In this document: positions 1-8,178 of the stretch, piece after piece
How the letters are laid out: every line of letters starts with the position of its first letter
Position numbering within the stretch: position 1 is the stretch's first letter
From: Proteobacteria bacterium UBA4457
Lineage (GTDB): Bacteria > Pseudomonadota > Gammaproteobacteria > Ga0077536
Length of the DNA stretch: 14,964 bases
Direction: 5' to 3'
Assembly: GCA_002390205.1 (NCBI GenBank)
Contig: DGOV01000075.1
Span: 1-14,964, forward strand
Made by a program: the position numbers and the translations under genes
The notes under the pieces: generated by a model
The model's input: only the letters and a program-made list of their open reading frames with translations
Told to the model about the DNA's origin: nothing
The model's database searches: none

Positions 1-180
1 AAGAAAGCGCCTGCCAAAAAGGCACCGGTCAAGAAAGCGCCTGCCAAAAAGGCAGCGGTGAAGAAAACACCCGCCAAAAAGGCATCGGTCAAGAAAGGGC
101 CTGCCAAAAAGGTAGCGGTCAAGAAAACACCCACCAAAAAGGCACCGGTCAAGAAAGTAGCTGTGAAGAAAATATCTACC
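1..180 (+). repeat. 30-bp in-frame tandem repeats encoding a decapeptide KKAPAKKAPV-type tail
   Basis: Units begin at 1, 31, 61, 91 and 121, each 30 bases, starting AAGAAA and containing the core GCCAAAAAGG or close variants. The unit at 151 is degenerate and the series fades by about 210. Units 1 and 2 differ at only two bases, both near their ends, while units 3 and 5 share an ACACCC variant. The period is a multiple of three, so gain or loss of units would keep the frame. The array probably continues upstream of the window. The encoded peptide resembles the C-terminal tail of histone H1-like bacterial proteins. Confidence 0.9.
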
Positions 181-699
181 AAAAAAGCTCCTGCTAAATC
201 AGTAGCAAAAGCTGCGCCGACCGTGGCGAAATTAGCGTCGGCCTCTGCCCCGACATCAAGAGGGAGAGGATTCAACTTCGACGAGATCACTCTACCATTA
301 GGTTATCGCCCATCCGCAGATGAAGAATATATGAGCCCTATGCAACTGCTATATTTCAGAACCAAAATGCTGCAGTGGCAAAAAGATCTGATTACAGAGT
401 CTGAAAAAACAATTGATAATTTAAAATCCGAAATACGAGACATAGGAGACGAAGCCGAGCGAGCGAGTCGCGAAAGCGACAACCTCCTAGAACTCAGAAC
501 TCGTGACCGATATAGGAAATTGCTCGGTAAAATAAATGCTGGCCTCAGACGAATAGAAGATGGTTCCTACGGGTATTGCGAAGAAACTGGAGAGGAAATA
601 GGTGTCGGCAGACTAGAAGCACGTCCCGTTGCTACGCTGACGGTAGATGCCCAAGAGCGAAGAGAAATGCTCCAGAAGCAGTTCAGAGATAACCGCTAA
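1..699 (+). CDS. dksA: DksA/TraR-family RNA polymerase-binding regulator with histone H1-like Lys/Ala/Pro tail (5' end outside window)
   Basis: DksA-family proteins enter the RNA polymerase secondary channel and, with ppGpp, adjust transcription initiation. The reading frame is open from base 1, so the start lies upstream; a GTG at 58 is in frame but falls inside the repeats and is unlikely to be the true start. Residues 1 to about 70 (counted from base 1) are a basic KKAPAKK-type tail. Residues 93-232 are the DksA domain: a coiled coil with tip DEAERA (150-155), then ELRTRDRYRKL, GYCEETGEEIG and RLEARP. Only the first of the four zinc-finger cysteines remains (C193); the others are T196, T214 and A217. 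E. coli DksA has DxxDxA at the tip, while here the second acidic residue is Glu. Single-cysteine DksA proteins are known, notably in alphaproteobacteria, and from memory Lys/Ala-rich N-termini occur in Xanthomonas-type DksA. The gene converges on addA with 2 bp between stops. Confidence 0.88.
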   Translation, partial: KKAPAKKAPVKKAPAKKAAVKKTPAKKASVKKGPAKKVAVKKTPTKKAPVKKVAVKKISTKKAPAKSVAKAAPTVAKLASASAPTSRGRGFNFDEITLPLGYRPSADEEYMSPMQLLYFRTKMLQWQKDLITESEKTIDNLKSEIRDIGDEAERASRESDNLLELRTRDRYRKLLGKINAGLRRIEDGSYGYCEETGEEIGVGRLEARPVATLTVDAQERREMLQKQFRDNR

Positions 700-701
700 A
701 A

Positions 702-3700
702 CTATTTACGTAGTAGTGGGCTCCACTCACGCCATTCGCTTAAAAGCGGGAAATACAAACCGAGCATGATAGGTTGCGGGAAAATCTCTGACATAACTTT
801 TGCATAGCGCTCTAATTGAGGCTCATACCTAATCTGTTCGGAATCAAGATACTCTATCAATCCCGTTCCAGAATGCTCTCCGGTCTTAAAGTCGATTATC
901 CAACGCATTCCTGATGAGTCGACAAAAGTTCTATCCACTATGATTCTTTCGACGCCTTGTGACCCAACATACGAAAGTGCCAATTCCACTTCAATATCAC
1001 TATGCAGACCAGAAAAAATCCAGGCGCCTCTGCTGCTAGAAAACGTATTTTTAACCGCACGCAGAACAATACCAATTACACGGGATAATTCTTTTTCAGG
1101 CATCCCTAGCTGCAGTAATTGCCTTCTAGCAAACTCTCTCAAATACGGCTCGCCTTCTTTGAAAGTTCGTGAGCGCCCTCTCACTTGTATAACTTCTAAC
1201 AACCGGTGAGTAATAGTCCCTATATGTTTTGACAGAGGCCCTGCCCATTCAAATTCAATTTTCTGGGGTAATCGTTGTGCGTTAGAGTCAAGATTATTTT
1301 CAATTTCAGGAAGAGAATCGAGCACAAGACGCGTTATTTTGGAAAAACTATTTTGAGCGGTGTGAAGAGCTGACTTAGGTTCACTATACTTTTTTTCTCT
1401 CTCTACTAACAACGCTAGTTGCCTCTCTCTGATAGCCATATCTTTTGTAGCCGGCCAGAGATAGCTAAGAAAAGTATTTTTTTCTGGCCTGAATTTTTCC
1501 TCTTCCCCTTGAGCATGGCCAAGCAGAAAGATTTGACTACGAGCACGTGTGAGCGCCACATATAGTAATCGAATTGCCTCCTCTCTTGCTTCCTGACTAT
1601 CGATATGGCGGAGATAATCGTACAAGAAAATCTTCCCCTGTTGTGCAGGCAAGAGCGACATCAAAACCCCCCTTGCATTTCCTTCTTCATGAAACTGCTT
1701 CCAGAGGAGTAAGGGCTTCGATTCACCTTTAGGACGTCGCCCTAAGCCTGGAAGGATAACGAAATCAAACTCCAACCCTTTTGCTCGATGTATTGTCATT
1801 ATCTCAACTCCACCGGCAGCATTGCTGACACCAGCATTGGAATAGGATTCTTGAATACAAGAATGTAGACGCTCTGCAGTGAGGAAAACCGATTCCGACT
1901 CCAACTTTCTAATATTAGAGAAAAACAGCTCCGCATCTGTAAACTCTGAATCTTGTGAATAAATAGATGTGCCTCCTAGCTTTAGCCAAGTATTTTCTAA
2001 TACGAGACTAAAAGGATGTATCTTACTTTCCCGACTCGCTTGAGATAAAACACTCGCCACATGAACACAACGCCTATGTTCACTCGGCTCATCAAGTAAC
2101 TCCTGAGTCACCGAGCACAACGATCCCAAAATAGTTGGTTCAATCCGTGACAAAACTTCCAGAGTTTTCAGTGACAATCCACACCAAGGTGCCCTCAGCG
2201 TCGCAAACCATGCGGCACGGTCACCTAAGTGGATTAAAGCTCTAGATAAAGCCAATAGGTCGAGAATTACTGGTCGAGTATCAAGCCTATCAAGATCTCG
2301 TGAGGAAACGGGTACCCCTTTCTTATTTAATGTCTTTACTATTTCAATAACATGCGTTCGACTTCTAACCAAGATGCCAATTTTCGGATCAGTATGCTGG
2401 GCCTTTAATGAACAAATAATTTGATAGACTTGCTCAGACTCCCATAAGTCATCTTTAATGCCGGAGCAACAAACAACTACAGGCTCTGATGAGGCTTCTT
2501 GGGCTGCTTGTTGAGGAACAAAATACTTGTCTGATTCACCAGCCAATTCTAAGGCTTGCCGCATTGCGACATTAACCCAATCGACGAGGCGTGCCTGCGA
2601 ACGAAAATTGCGCGTTAACGTAAGAGGGATAACTCTCACAGAACCAATATATCCATTCTCTAACGCCCTCTCGAAAAGACTAACGTCACTCTCTCTGAAT
2701 CGATAGATTGACTGCATAGGGTCCCCGACTACGAATAGTGTGCGACCATCACCCTCAGACCATCCATCAGTAAGTCGAGACACCAATTCAAACTGACTGT
2801 TTGAGGTGTCTTGAAACTCATCAATTAATAAATGCTGGATCCGATAGTCTAAAGATAATGCAAGATCTGTCGGATCTTCATCATCTCCAAGCGCCCTTAA
2901 CGCAGCCATAGAATAAGTTGCAAAATCCGTAAGACCTTGTTGTTCACTAAGCAGCATAAGATGTGCTGCTGCGGACTTCATTACACCGCTTAACGCATCT
3001 ATTAATTTCCATTCTTCTTCTCTAAGAATTTCAACTGGCAAAAAAGAAACCTCTACTAACTCAGGGCACTTTTGTTGCAGTAATGCAACTATGTCTTTCC
3101 ACCGAGATTTCATACTTGCCGCCTCGGGGAAAGCTTTAGCCAAGGGAAATCCCTCGCGAATGGTTACAGTCTTTCGCCAAGTCCCTTGCCCATTGTTAGT
3201 TAAGAACAAAGCTCCGAAACTTTGCCAAATAGCAAGATTTTCTAGGTTTGGAGATGGAAAGGATTTATCTGCGACTTCAAGCTCTTTTTTCTTATGTTGG
3301 CTTGAATACAGCAACAATGACAACATTTCAGCTCTAATTTCGGCGGTCAATCTCTTATCTATCTTCTCTAATAATCTAGATACAAACTTTGAATAAAGAT
3401 TCTGTGATGACTTCTGATTGTGGCTACTTGAGACATGAGATAACCATTGCTCTCTCTTAGCAAGCATCACTGAAAGAAGGTTTTCTAATTTACTCCAGTT
3501 GTTGTCAAAATAGTCTAGCAGTGCAATGACTGGTTTTTTATATTTTGCTTCCTTAACCCCCAGTAATGCATTTCGCGCTGCTTCTTGGTAGAGTAAAGAC
3601 GGATCCTCGGCTAAGGTAAACGTACCGCCTATCCTTGATGAAATTGGCATCTGGCGAACCAGACTGTGACAGAATGAATCAATTGTCATAATTCGCAGTC

Positions 3701-4034
3701 GACTTGGGTCTTCAATTAGGTGCCAATTTAATTCGCTATCCCTTGCTACGACTGCCTTGGCTAGTTCACGTGTTCCTTGAAGTTCCCCATTGTAAGATTC
3801 ATTCTTTTTAGATGCGGACAGCGCATCAATAACTCTAGCCCTCATTTCCTGAGCGGCTTTTCTGGTGAAGGTAATCGCAACTATGAGCTCTGGCACCTCA
3901 ACTGTAGCGAGCAAACGTAAAATTCTATTTGTTAAAACAGTTGTTTTCCCCGAGCCTGCTGGAGCGCGAATAGCAAATGACTTTAATGGGTCCAGCACAC
4001 GCTCCCGTATCTGTTGGTCGTTACTGTTACTCAC
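702..4034 (-). CDS. addA: AddA-type UvrD-family helicase/nuclease (double-strand break repair)
   Basis: This is the motor and nuclease subunit of an AddAB complex, which unwinds and resects broken DNA ends for RecA loading. Numbered from the GTG at 4034 (1110 aa): Walker A APAGSGKT at 24-31, Walker B LLIDEFQDT at 402-410, VVGDPMQSIYRFR at 435-447, TLTRNFRS at 472-479, TIHRAKGLEFD at 747-757 and LLYVALTRAR at 823-832. A C-terminal RecB-like nuclease follows, with THRLLE near 942, IIDFKTG at 1046-1052 and a YEPQLERY box near 1070-1077, so helicase and nuclease both look intact. The frame is open up to an ATG at 4103, but family members begin shortly before the ERVLDP..APAGSGKT stretch. The GTG at 4034 gives that length and overlaps the addB stop as GTGAGTAA, which suggests translational coupling. 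The upstream SD-like GAGG lies about 12 bases away and is weak. Confidence 0.93.
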   Translation of the reverse strand: MSNSNDQQIRERVLDPLKSFAIRAPAGSGKTTVLTNRILRLLATVEVPELIVAITFTRKAAQEMRARVIDALSASKKNESYNGELQGTRELAKAVVARDSELNWHLIEDPSRLRIMTIDSFCHSLVRQMPISSRIGGTFTLAEDPSLLYQEAARNALLGVKEAKYKKPVIALLDYFDNNWSKLENLLSVMLAKREQWLSHVSSSHNQKSSQNLYSKFVSRLLEKIDKRLTAEIRAEMLSLLLYSSQHKKKELEVADKSFPSPNLENLAIWQSFGALFLTNNGQGTWRKTVTIREGFPLAKAFPEAASMKSRWKDIVALLQQKCPELVEVSFLPVEILREEEWKLIDALSGVMKSAAAHLMLLSEQQGLTDFATYSMAALRALGDDEDPTDLALSLDYRIQHLLIDEFQDTSNSQFELVSRLTDGWSEGDGRTLFVVGDPMQSIYRFRESDVSLFERALENGYIGSVRVIPLTLTRNFRSQARLVDWVNVAMRQALELAGESDKYFVPQQAAQEASSEPVVVCCSGIKDDLWESEQVYQIICSLKAQHTDPKIGILVRSRTHVIEIVKTLNKKGVPVSSRDLDRLDTRPVILDLLALSRALIHLGDRAAWFATLRAPWCGLSLKTLEVLSRIEPTILGSLCSVTQELLDEPSEHRRCVHVASVLSQASRESKIHPFSLVLENTWLKLGGTSIYSQDSEFTDAELFFSNIRKLESESVFLTAERLHSCIQESYSNAGVSNAAGGVEIMTIHRAKGLEFDFVILPGLGRRPKGESKPLLLWKQFHEEGNARGVLMSLLPAQQGKIFLYDYLRHIDSQEAREEAIRLLYVALTRARSQIFLLGHAQGEEEKFRPEKNTFLSYLWPATKDMAIRERQLALLVEREKKYSEPKSALHTAQNSFSKITRLVLDSLPEIENNLDSNAQRLPQKIEFEWAGPLSKHIGTITHRLLEVIQVRGRSRTFKEGEPYLREFARRQLLQLGMPEKELSRVIGIVLRAVKNTFSSSRGAWIFSGLHSDIEVELALSYVGSQGVERIIVDRTFVDSSGMRWIIDFKTGEHSGTGLIEYLDSEQIRYEPQLERYAKVMSEIFPQPIMLGLYFPLLSEWREWSPLLRK

Positions 4035-6603
4035 TTGTGCCGGGATCCTCGCTAAGTTCACTTCGCAAGATCTCAGGAATCCGGCAAAACAAAGACTGAT
4101 CACAATAAAGACATGTTGTATGTGTGTTTTTAGGATTTACCAAAGCAAACCCATCACGAATTTCTAACGCAAGATTTTCAATTTCTATGCGCCAAGAAGC
4201 GCAGGCTTCATCCCAATCGCGAAGTTTATCTAATCCCGAAATCCAATTAGGTTGGTCACCGTGAACGTATGCAAAAGCGATATCATCTGCCACCCCCATA
4301 GAAAGGAATAGGGCATAAATTGGTAACTGCGGAGACTCCATTCGAGGAATTTTCCATCCACTTGCAGAGCATTTGCCGGTCTTATAATCTATCACAATCA
4401 CTCGACCGTCTTTCAGGCGGTCAATTCGATCGATTCGAACATTCATTGGGATTCCAAAAACATTAATAGATTCACGCTGCTCTACAGACAGAACTTCAAA
4501 GTCGATGGCATCTCGAGACACTTCAAAATCGAGCCATTGAATTAAAAGCTCGGTTAATCTGTTCTTCTCAATCAGGAATATCTCGCGCTCAAGCACTGTT
4601 TCATAATATGTCTTCCTGAGCTTCTCCGTTATTATTTTTTCGATAGTTTCTATCCGCTCTCGCACTCCCATAGATCGCAACCTAGCAAAGCTTTTCAGGG
4701 TAGTCCAAAGTGCTGCTAATAATTCATGCACCACCATACCTTTCTCTGCTGGACTGGTCCCAAGCTGCATTTCAGGTAACTTAGTAGATCTGAGCCTATG
4801 CTTTGCAAATGCACGAAATGCGCATGCAGACTGATCAGCAAAAAATGTTACTCCTGCCTTGACAGGCTCAGCTATTGGCAGAGGAGGTCCCGAGATATCT
4901 TCGTAAGATTCTAAATCCACGGCATTAATTTTCCAGCGGCTATGGCGAAAAGATTCAATATTATCTACCGTAGCTTCTTCTAAAGTTGGAAAGAGGGCTG
5001 CTGGTGACAAACGTGAATCTCCTTCTAAGTTAGTGAAACTAACATGGTGCTCTATGGCAAAGAAGCCAATCACGCCTTGACGGTTACACATGTCTTTCAC
5101 TGTAGCTAGAGGATCAGTAAATGGCATTCGTGCCTTGCGTTGCAAATCTATAGGCAGCAATGAAGAAAATTTACTACGAGAAGAAAAGGTCTCACTATCA
5201 GCTTTTAATACCCAAACATGTGTGGGCTCAATTAGACAAGCTTCGGTGGCTGAAACCAAGAAAATACCATCTTTAGGAGGAATCGCACTTAGGCATTTTT
5301 TTTCGACTTTTTGTTTTAAGGCTTTATATAATTCAAGACGTCTTAAAGGTTTCGCCAAGGTGTCTAATTGAATAAGCTCATTGCAGCAACTACCGAAACT
5401 GTCGAATAGACGTTTTTCTAAGATCGTACTTACGTTTGAAGAGCCAATCTCCAGAACGCCTAAATACCGATCAACTATGACGAGCCACTCTGCAATTGAT
5501 AACTTATGAGCGGCTTCAGTTATATTTAAAACGACATACTCCAAAATTTTCAGCAATTCTGGACATTCCCCAGATTGGCTTAGATTTTCAATCACCATCC
5601 GCAGATCAATTTCGAACCGATTATCATTACGTAGCTTTTCATCCAACAGTACCCGTGCTTGACGCTCATCTGTAGCCCCTTTTAGTTGCGGATGGCGAAT
5701 AAACTCACTCAACACGTCCCAACGGGTTACAAGATTCAGATCAAGAGCTAATAATATAATGCGGATAGATGGGTAGATGGCTATCAAATCTGCTTCACCT
5801 AAATAGTAACGCGGCTGTGCCTCAGTCAAAGTAGGCCCAAGAATACTTTCACAGCAACGAGAAACTAGTTGATTTGTATTTGCCGTTCTCTCTAAAACTA
5901 TTACCACGCGCGCATTTTCTGTTTGAGAAATGATTGAATCTGCCCAGGTCAAAGCCCCGCAAAGCTCCAATTCTTGACTTTCAAAAACGTGCGGCACATA
6001 AATATCAGGACAGAATACCGCCTGGGGATTGGCCACTGATAGAGGCTCTCCAATCAATCTCGCGACTACCGGTGATGGCGAAAGGAATCCACTAGAAAGA
6101 AACGAGTTTGTTTTCATCGTAGAGCGATTTAAACCTGCTAGTACTCGAGCATGGTCAGTTGCCGATAAGTCATTACACAGCCTTTCATATACCCCACACC
6201 AACGCGAAAAAAGAATGCTGTCCGACGAAAATGACGCCTGATTAGTTCGAATATCCAAATTCCACGAATGCAAAAGTAGCCATGCTTCACGAGCCAATAC
6301 TGCAAGTTGAGAAATCGCGTCGACATCATCTTCTGACACAATCAAAATCGCTTTTTTCCAGAGGAATAATTCCTGATTTGGAGTGAGGAGAAAGTGTTCT
6401 CTGTTGGCACCTCCAAACACTTCCTGTTCATACCACTCCGCAATAGCATTTTGAAGACTCATAATGTGCGGAGATCGCCAAACAGAGTTACTAAGCTGGG
6501 CGCGTTGACTAAGTGCAGCAGATAGAAGGCTCTGACAGCTGCCATTTTCAACTAATATAGAGCTAGTCGTAACCGATAGGCTTTCGAATCGTTTTAAATA
6601 CAA
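4027..6603 (-). CDS. addB: AddB-like PD-(D/E)XK nuclease with Fe-S cluster motif (TIGR03623-type DNA repair protein)
   Basis: This is the partner of AddA: an inactivated-helicase scaffold plus a RecB-type nuclease. It is 858 aa, shorter than classical AddB (about 1000-1160 aa), and matches the roughly 900-aa 'probable DNA repair protein' class related to AddB. I see no Walker A motif near the N-terminus. Nuclease residues: GMVVHELL (H626), RIDRIDRL (D725/D728), VIDYKTG (D739, K741) and ESPQLPIY (Q759). An iron-sulfur cluster is implied by C594 in the ADQSAC segment plus C831-x2-C834-x5-C840 at the end, the AddB spacing. The start is TTG at 6603, with AGGGA about 8 bases upstream; an ATG at codon 48 is in frame but would remove conserved-looking sequence. 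It lies 75 bp downstream of the TerB-like gene and overlaps addA by 8 bases, so the three probably share a transcript. Confidence 0.88.
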   Translation of the reverse strand: MYLKRFESLSVTTSSILVENGSCQSLLSAALSQRAQLSNSVWRSPHIMSLQNAIAEWYEQEVFGGANREHFLLTPNQELFLWKKAILIVSEDDVDAISQLAVLAREAWLLLHSWNLDIRTNQASFSSDSILFSRWCGVYERLCNDLSATDHARVLAGLNRSTMKTNSFLSSGFLSPSPVVARLIGEPLSVANPQAVFCPDIYVPHVFESQELELCGALTWADSIISQTENARVVIVLERTANTNQLVSRCCESILGPTLTEAQPRYYLGEADLIAIYPSIRIILLALDLNLVTRWDVLSEFIRHPQLKGATDERQARVLLDEKLRNDNRFEIDLRMVIENLSQSGECPELLKILEYVVLNITEAAHKLSIAEWLVIVDRYLGVLEIGSSNVSTILEKRLFDSFGSCCNELIQLDTLAKPLRRLELYKALKQKVEKKCLSAIPPKDGIFLVSATEACLIEPTHVWVLKADSETFSSRSKFSSLLPIDLQRKARMPFTDPLATVKDMCNRQGVIGFFAIEHHVSFTNLEGDSRLSPAALFPTLEEATVDNIESFRHSRWKINAVDLESYEDISGPPLPIAEPVKAGVTFFADQSACAFRAFAKHRLRSTKLPEMQLGTSPAEKGMVVHELLAALWTTLKSFARLRSMGVRERIETIEKIITEKLRKTYYETVLEREIFLIEKNRLTELLIQWLDFEVSRDAIDFEVLSVEQRESINVFGIPMNVRIDRIDRLKDGRVIVIDYKTGKCSASGWKIPRMESPQLPIYALFLSMGVADDIAFAYVHGDQPNWISGLDKLRDWDEACASWRIEIENLALEIRDGFALVNPKNTHTTCLYCDQSLFCRIPEILRSELSEDPGTSE

Positions 6604-6678
6604 CTTTGTTCCCTATAATTTTGGTCCTTTGAAATGATTCAGCCAGACATCAAAATCGTCTGTAAAGGAAAACAGTGA

Positions 6679-7122
6679 TCACTTTCTGGCTTCATGTTTG
6701 GCCCGAATGAACTCAGCTTGGTCCATATGTAACAGATCTGATATTTTTCTTACGTAATATTCCTCGTATTTATCAACTCTCCCATCCGCATAGGCCACCT
6801 TCCATAGCAAAACTAAAAGCTGATACCGTTTTTCACGGCTCAATTTTTCATTAATAACTGAGGTGAAATCGTAAAGTGAGATGGAGTCCGTGACAGTTTT
6901 ATCAGCAGCCACCATTATGCTCTCAACTTCATCGGCGGTTAATGCGGTCACTTGTAAAACTGCGTTAACAATAGCTGTTGATTCGCTTTCGTCCACCTCA
7001 TTATCGGAGCGGGATATCTCTATCAATAGGGCTGCTAAAGATAATGCCAACTCTCTATCAAATGCCTCGGAAGTATCTTCTCTCTCGGTCTTTTGGAAAA
7101 AATTCTTTAAAATGTTCAACAT
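6679..7122 (-). CDS. TerB-like (COG4103-type) small acidic-loop protein
   Basis: This 147-aa soluble, mostly helical protein has two similar halves. Each carries an acidic turn: SRSDNEVDESE (37-47) and YADGRVDKYEE (111-121). This D-x-x-x-D/E pattern is typical of TerB-domain proteins, where it is proposed to bind divalent metal. No signal peptide or membrane segment is seen, so it should be cytoplasmic. The stand-alone TerB-like family is widespread in proteobacteria, has no established reaction, and should not be read as tellurite resistance here because no other ter genes are present. It is first in a minus-strand run with addB and addA (75-bp gap), so co-transcription is likely and a link to repair is possible but unproven. 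Its SD is poor (GGCGG/GAG-like bases upstream of ATG). It is divergent from rsmE. Confidence 0.75.
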   Translation of the reverse strand: MLNILKNFFQKTEREDTSEAFDRELALSLAALLIEISRSDNEVDESESTAIVNAVLQVTALTADEVESIMVAADKTVTDSISLYDFTSVINEKLSREKRYQLLVLLWKVAYADGRVDKYEEYYVRKISDLLHMDQAEFIRAKHEARK

Positions 7123-7159
7123 AGCTCGTACCGCCTGATTTAATCATCGAAATAAAATA

Positions 7160-7172
7160 AGTTATGATAACT
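7160..7172. promoter_or_regulatory. 13-bp perfect palindrome in the TerB-like/rsmE divergent spacer
   Basis: AGTTATGATAACT is a perfect inverted repeat (6-bp arms around one G) in the 116-bp AT-rich spacer between two divergent genes. Position and symmetry fit a small operator, but it is a single site and may be chance. No clear -35/-10 pair for either gene could be fixed around it. Confidence 0.25.
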
Positions 7173-7238
7173 ATCTTAAAGATTTTCAGCCTGTCTAGAT
7201 AGCTCAACAATTAATTTCTTACAACAGAGAACGCGTAA

Positions 7239-7967
7239 ATGGTACGAATCTTCATTCAAGCTCAACTAGCGGTCGGTATTGTGGTGGACCTTCCCACAGA
7301 TAAAGCGCACCACGTTCGAAATGTACTCAGGCTTGAGCCAGGCGCTAGAGTAATCCTGTTTAATCAAGATGGTGAATCCTATGAGTCCTCTTTGACCGAC
7401 GTCTCACGGAGCGTCGTGTCCGCGTTGCCTAACAGCCGAGTCTTATCCGATGCCGAGTCATCAGTAATCACAATACTAGTGCAAGGTATTTCAAGAGGAG
7501 ACCGGATGGATTACACCTTACAGAAAGCTGTTGAACTGGGAGTGAACCATATTATCCCTGTTTATACCGCCAGAAGCGCCCGTCGGCTTGATGAAAAAAG
7601 AAAAGTCCGCAAGTTAGAACACTGGAAGGGCGTCGTGCAACATGCGACTGAACAGTCAGGTCGCAACATAGTTCCAACAATCGACCCCATACAAGAACTC
7701 AAAGAAAATGTGATAGCGCTAGTCGGCTTAAATGCCTATGTACTGGATCCGCTTGGTAAGACACCTCTTTCAAAACAAAAACCAAGCGGCAATAAAATTG
7801 CAATCATCGCCGGACCCGAAGGAGGCTTCGATGGCAATGAGATTCATCAACTGTCGCAACGATATGGCGCTGTATCAGTATCGCTTGGCCCACGAACCTT
7901 ACGGACAGAAACTGCTGCAGTATGCGCGTTGAGCGTTATACAGGCGCTCTGGGGAGACCTCGGCTAA
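7239..7967 (+). CDS. rsmE: 16S rRNA (uracil-1498-N3)-methyltransferase RsmE
   Basis: RsmE methylates N3 of U1498 in 16S rRNA within the assembled 30S subunit, using S-adenosylmethionine. The 242-aa product has the normal family length. An N-terminal PUA-like RNA-binding region contains HHVRNVLRLEPG (residues 23-34). A SPOUT methyltransferase domain follows: RMDYTLQKAVELGV near 89-102, AGPEGGF at 191-197 and LGPRTLRTETA at 216-226. The last two form the SAM-binding trefoil knot of this family, and all look intact. ATG at 7239 is preceded only by a weak AGAGA SD. A 211-bp gap separates it from argH, so it may be its own transcription unit, divergent from the TerB-like gene. Confidence 0.96.
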   Translation: MVRIFIQAQLAVGIVVDLPTDKAHHVRNVLRLEPGARVILFNQDGESYESSLTDVSRSVVSALPNSRVLSDAESSVITILVQGISRGDRMDYTLQKAVELGVNHIIPVYTARSARRLDEKRKVRKLEHWKGVVQHATEQSGRNIVPTIDPIQELKENVIALVGLNAYVLDPLGKTPLSKQKPSGNKIAIIAGPEGGFDGNEIHQLSQRYGAVSVSLGPRTLRTETAAVCALSVIQALWGDLG

Positions 7968-7997
7968 TTAAATCAATCGTACAACCCTCGTCATCCA

Positions 7998-8027
7998 TTG
8001 CCGATACGCCAAATTTTCACCTATACT
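7998..8027 (+). promoter_or_regulatory. Candidate sigma-70 promoter upstream of argH
   Basis: TTGCCG (7998-8003) and TATACT (8022-8027) are separated by 18 bases, matching 4/6 and 5/6 of the consensus. Transcription would start near 8034 and give an argH leader of about 145 bases. The assignment is by eye only. Confidence 0.33.
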
Positions 8028-8071
8028 ACCTAGCATACGGCAGTAATAATGCGACATTGGGACCCTTGAGC

Positions 8072-8119
8072 AAGCACTGGTTAAAGCTCGCATCATCGGA
8101 AATACCGTCTGTGCTTTTT
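8072..8119 (+). terminator. Possible weak terminator or leader hairpin between rsmE and argH
   Basis: AAGCAC (8072-8077) pairs with GTGCTT (8111-8116), followed at once by Ts (TTTTT at 8115-8119). A small inner CGG/CCG stem sits in the long loop. It could end rsmE transcription or act in the argH leader. The loop is long, so the structure is uncertain. Confidence 0.25.
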
Positions 8120-8178
8120 GAAAATATCAGGTTGCCGTGCTGCGGTGAGACGAAGCTCAATTGATCTAGGTATCTGGA

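Noticed and set aside
1..180. CRISPR array
   Set aside because: The 30-bp units are directly adjacent with no spacers and are in frame with the DksA domain, so they are coding tandem repeats.
940..1209. Plus-strand open frame antisense to addA
   Set aside because: Lies wholly inside the clearly coding nuclease part of addA, with no family features or SD. The same holds for the plus-strand frames at 3091-3396 and 3865-4167.
5090..5371. Plus-strand open frame antisense to addB
   Set aside because: It covers well-supported addB sequence on the other strand and its translation looks random. The frames at 6029-6241 (+) and 6138-6341 (-) were dropped for the same reason.
6679..7122. Tellurite-resistance gene cluster
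   Set aside because: Only a stand-alone TerB-like domain is present; no terA, terC, terD or terZ neighbours exist in the window.
7922..8164. Open frame after rsmE containing YLAYGSN, like the start of gamma-glutamylcyclotransferases
   Set aside because: Only about seven residues match, the rest of the family pattern is absent, the frame begins inside rsmE and no SD is seen. Treated as a chance match.
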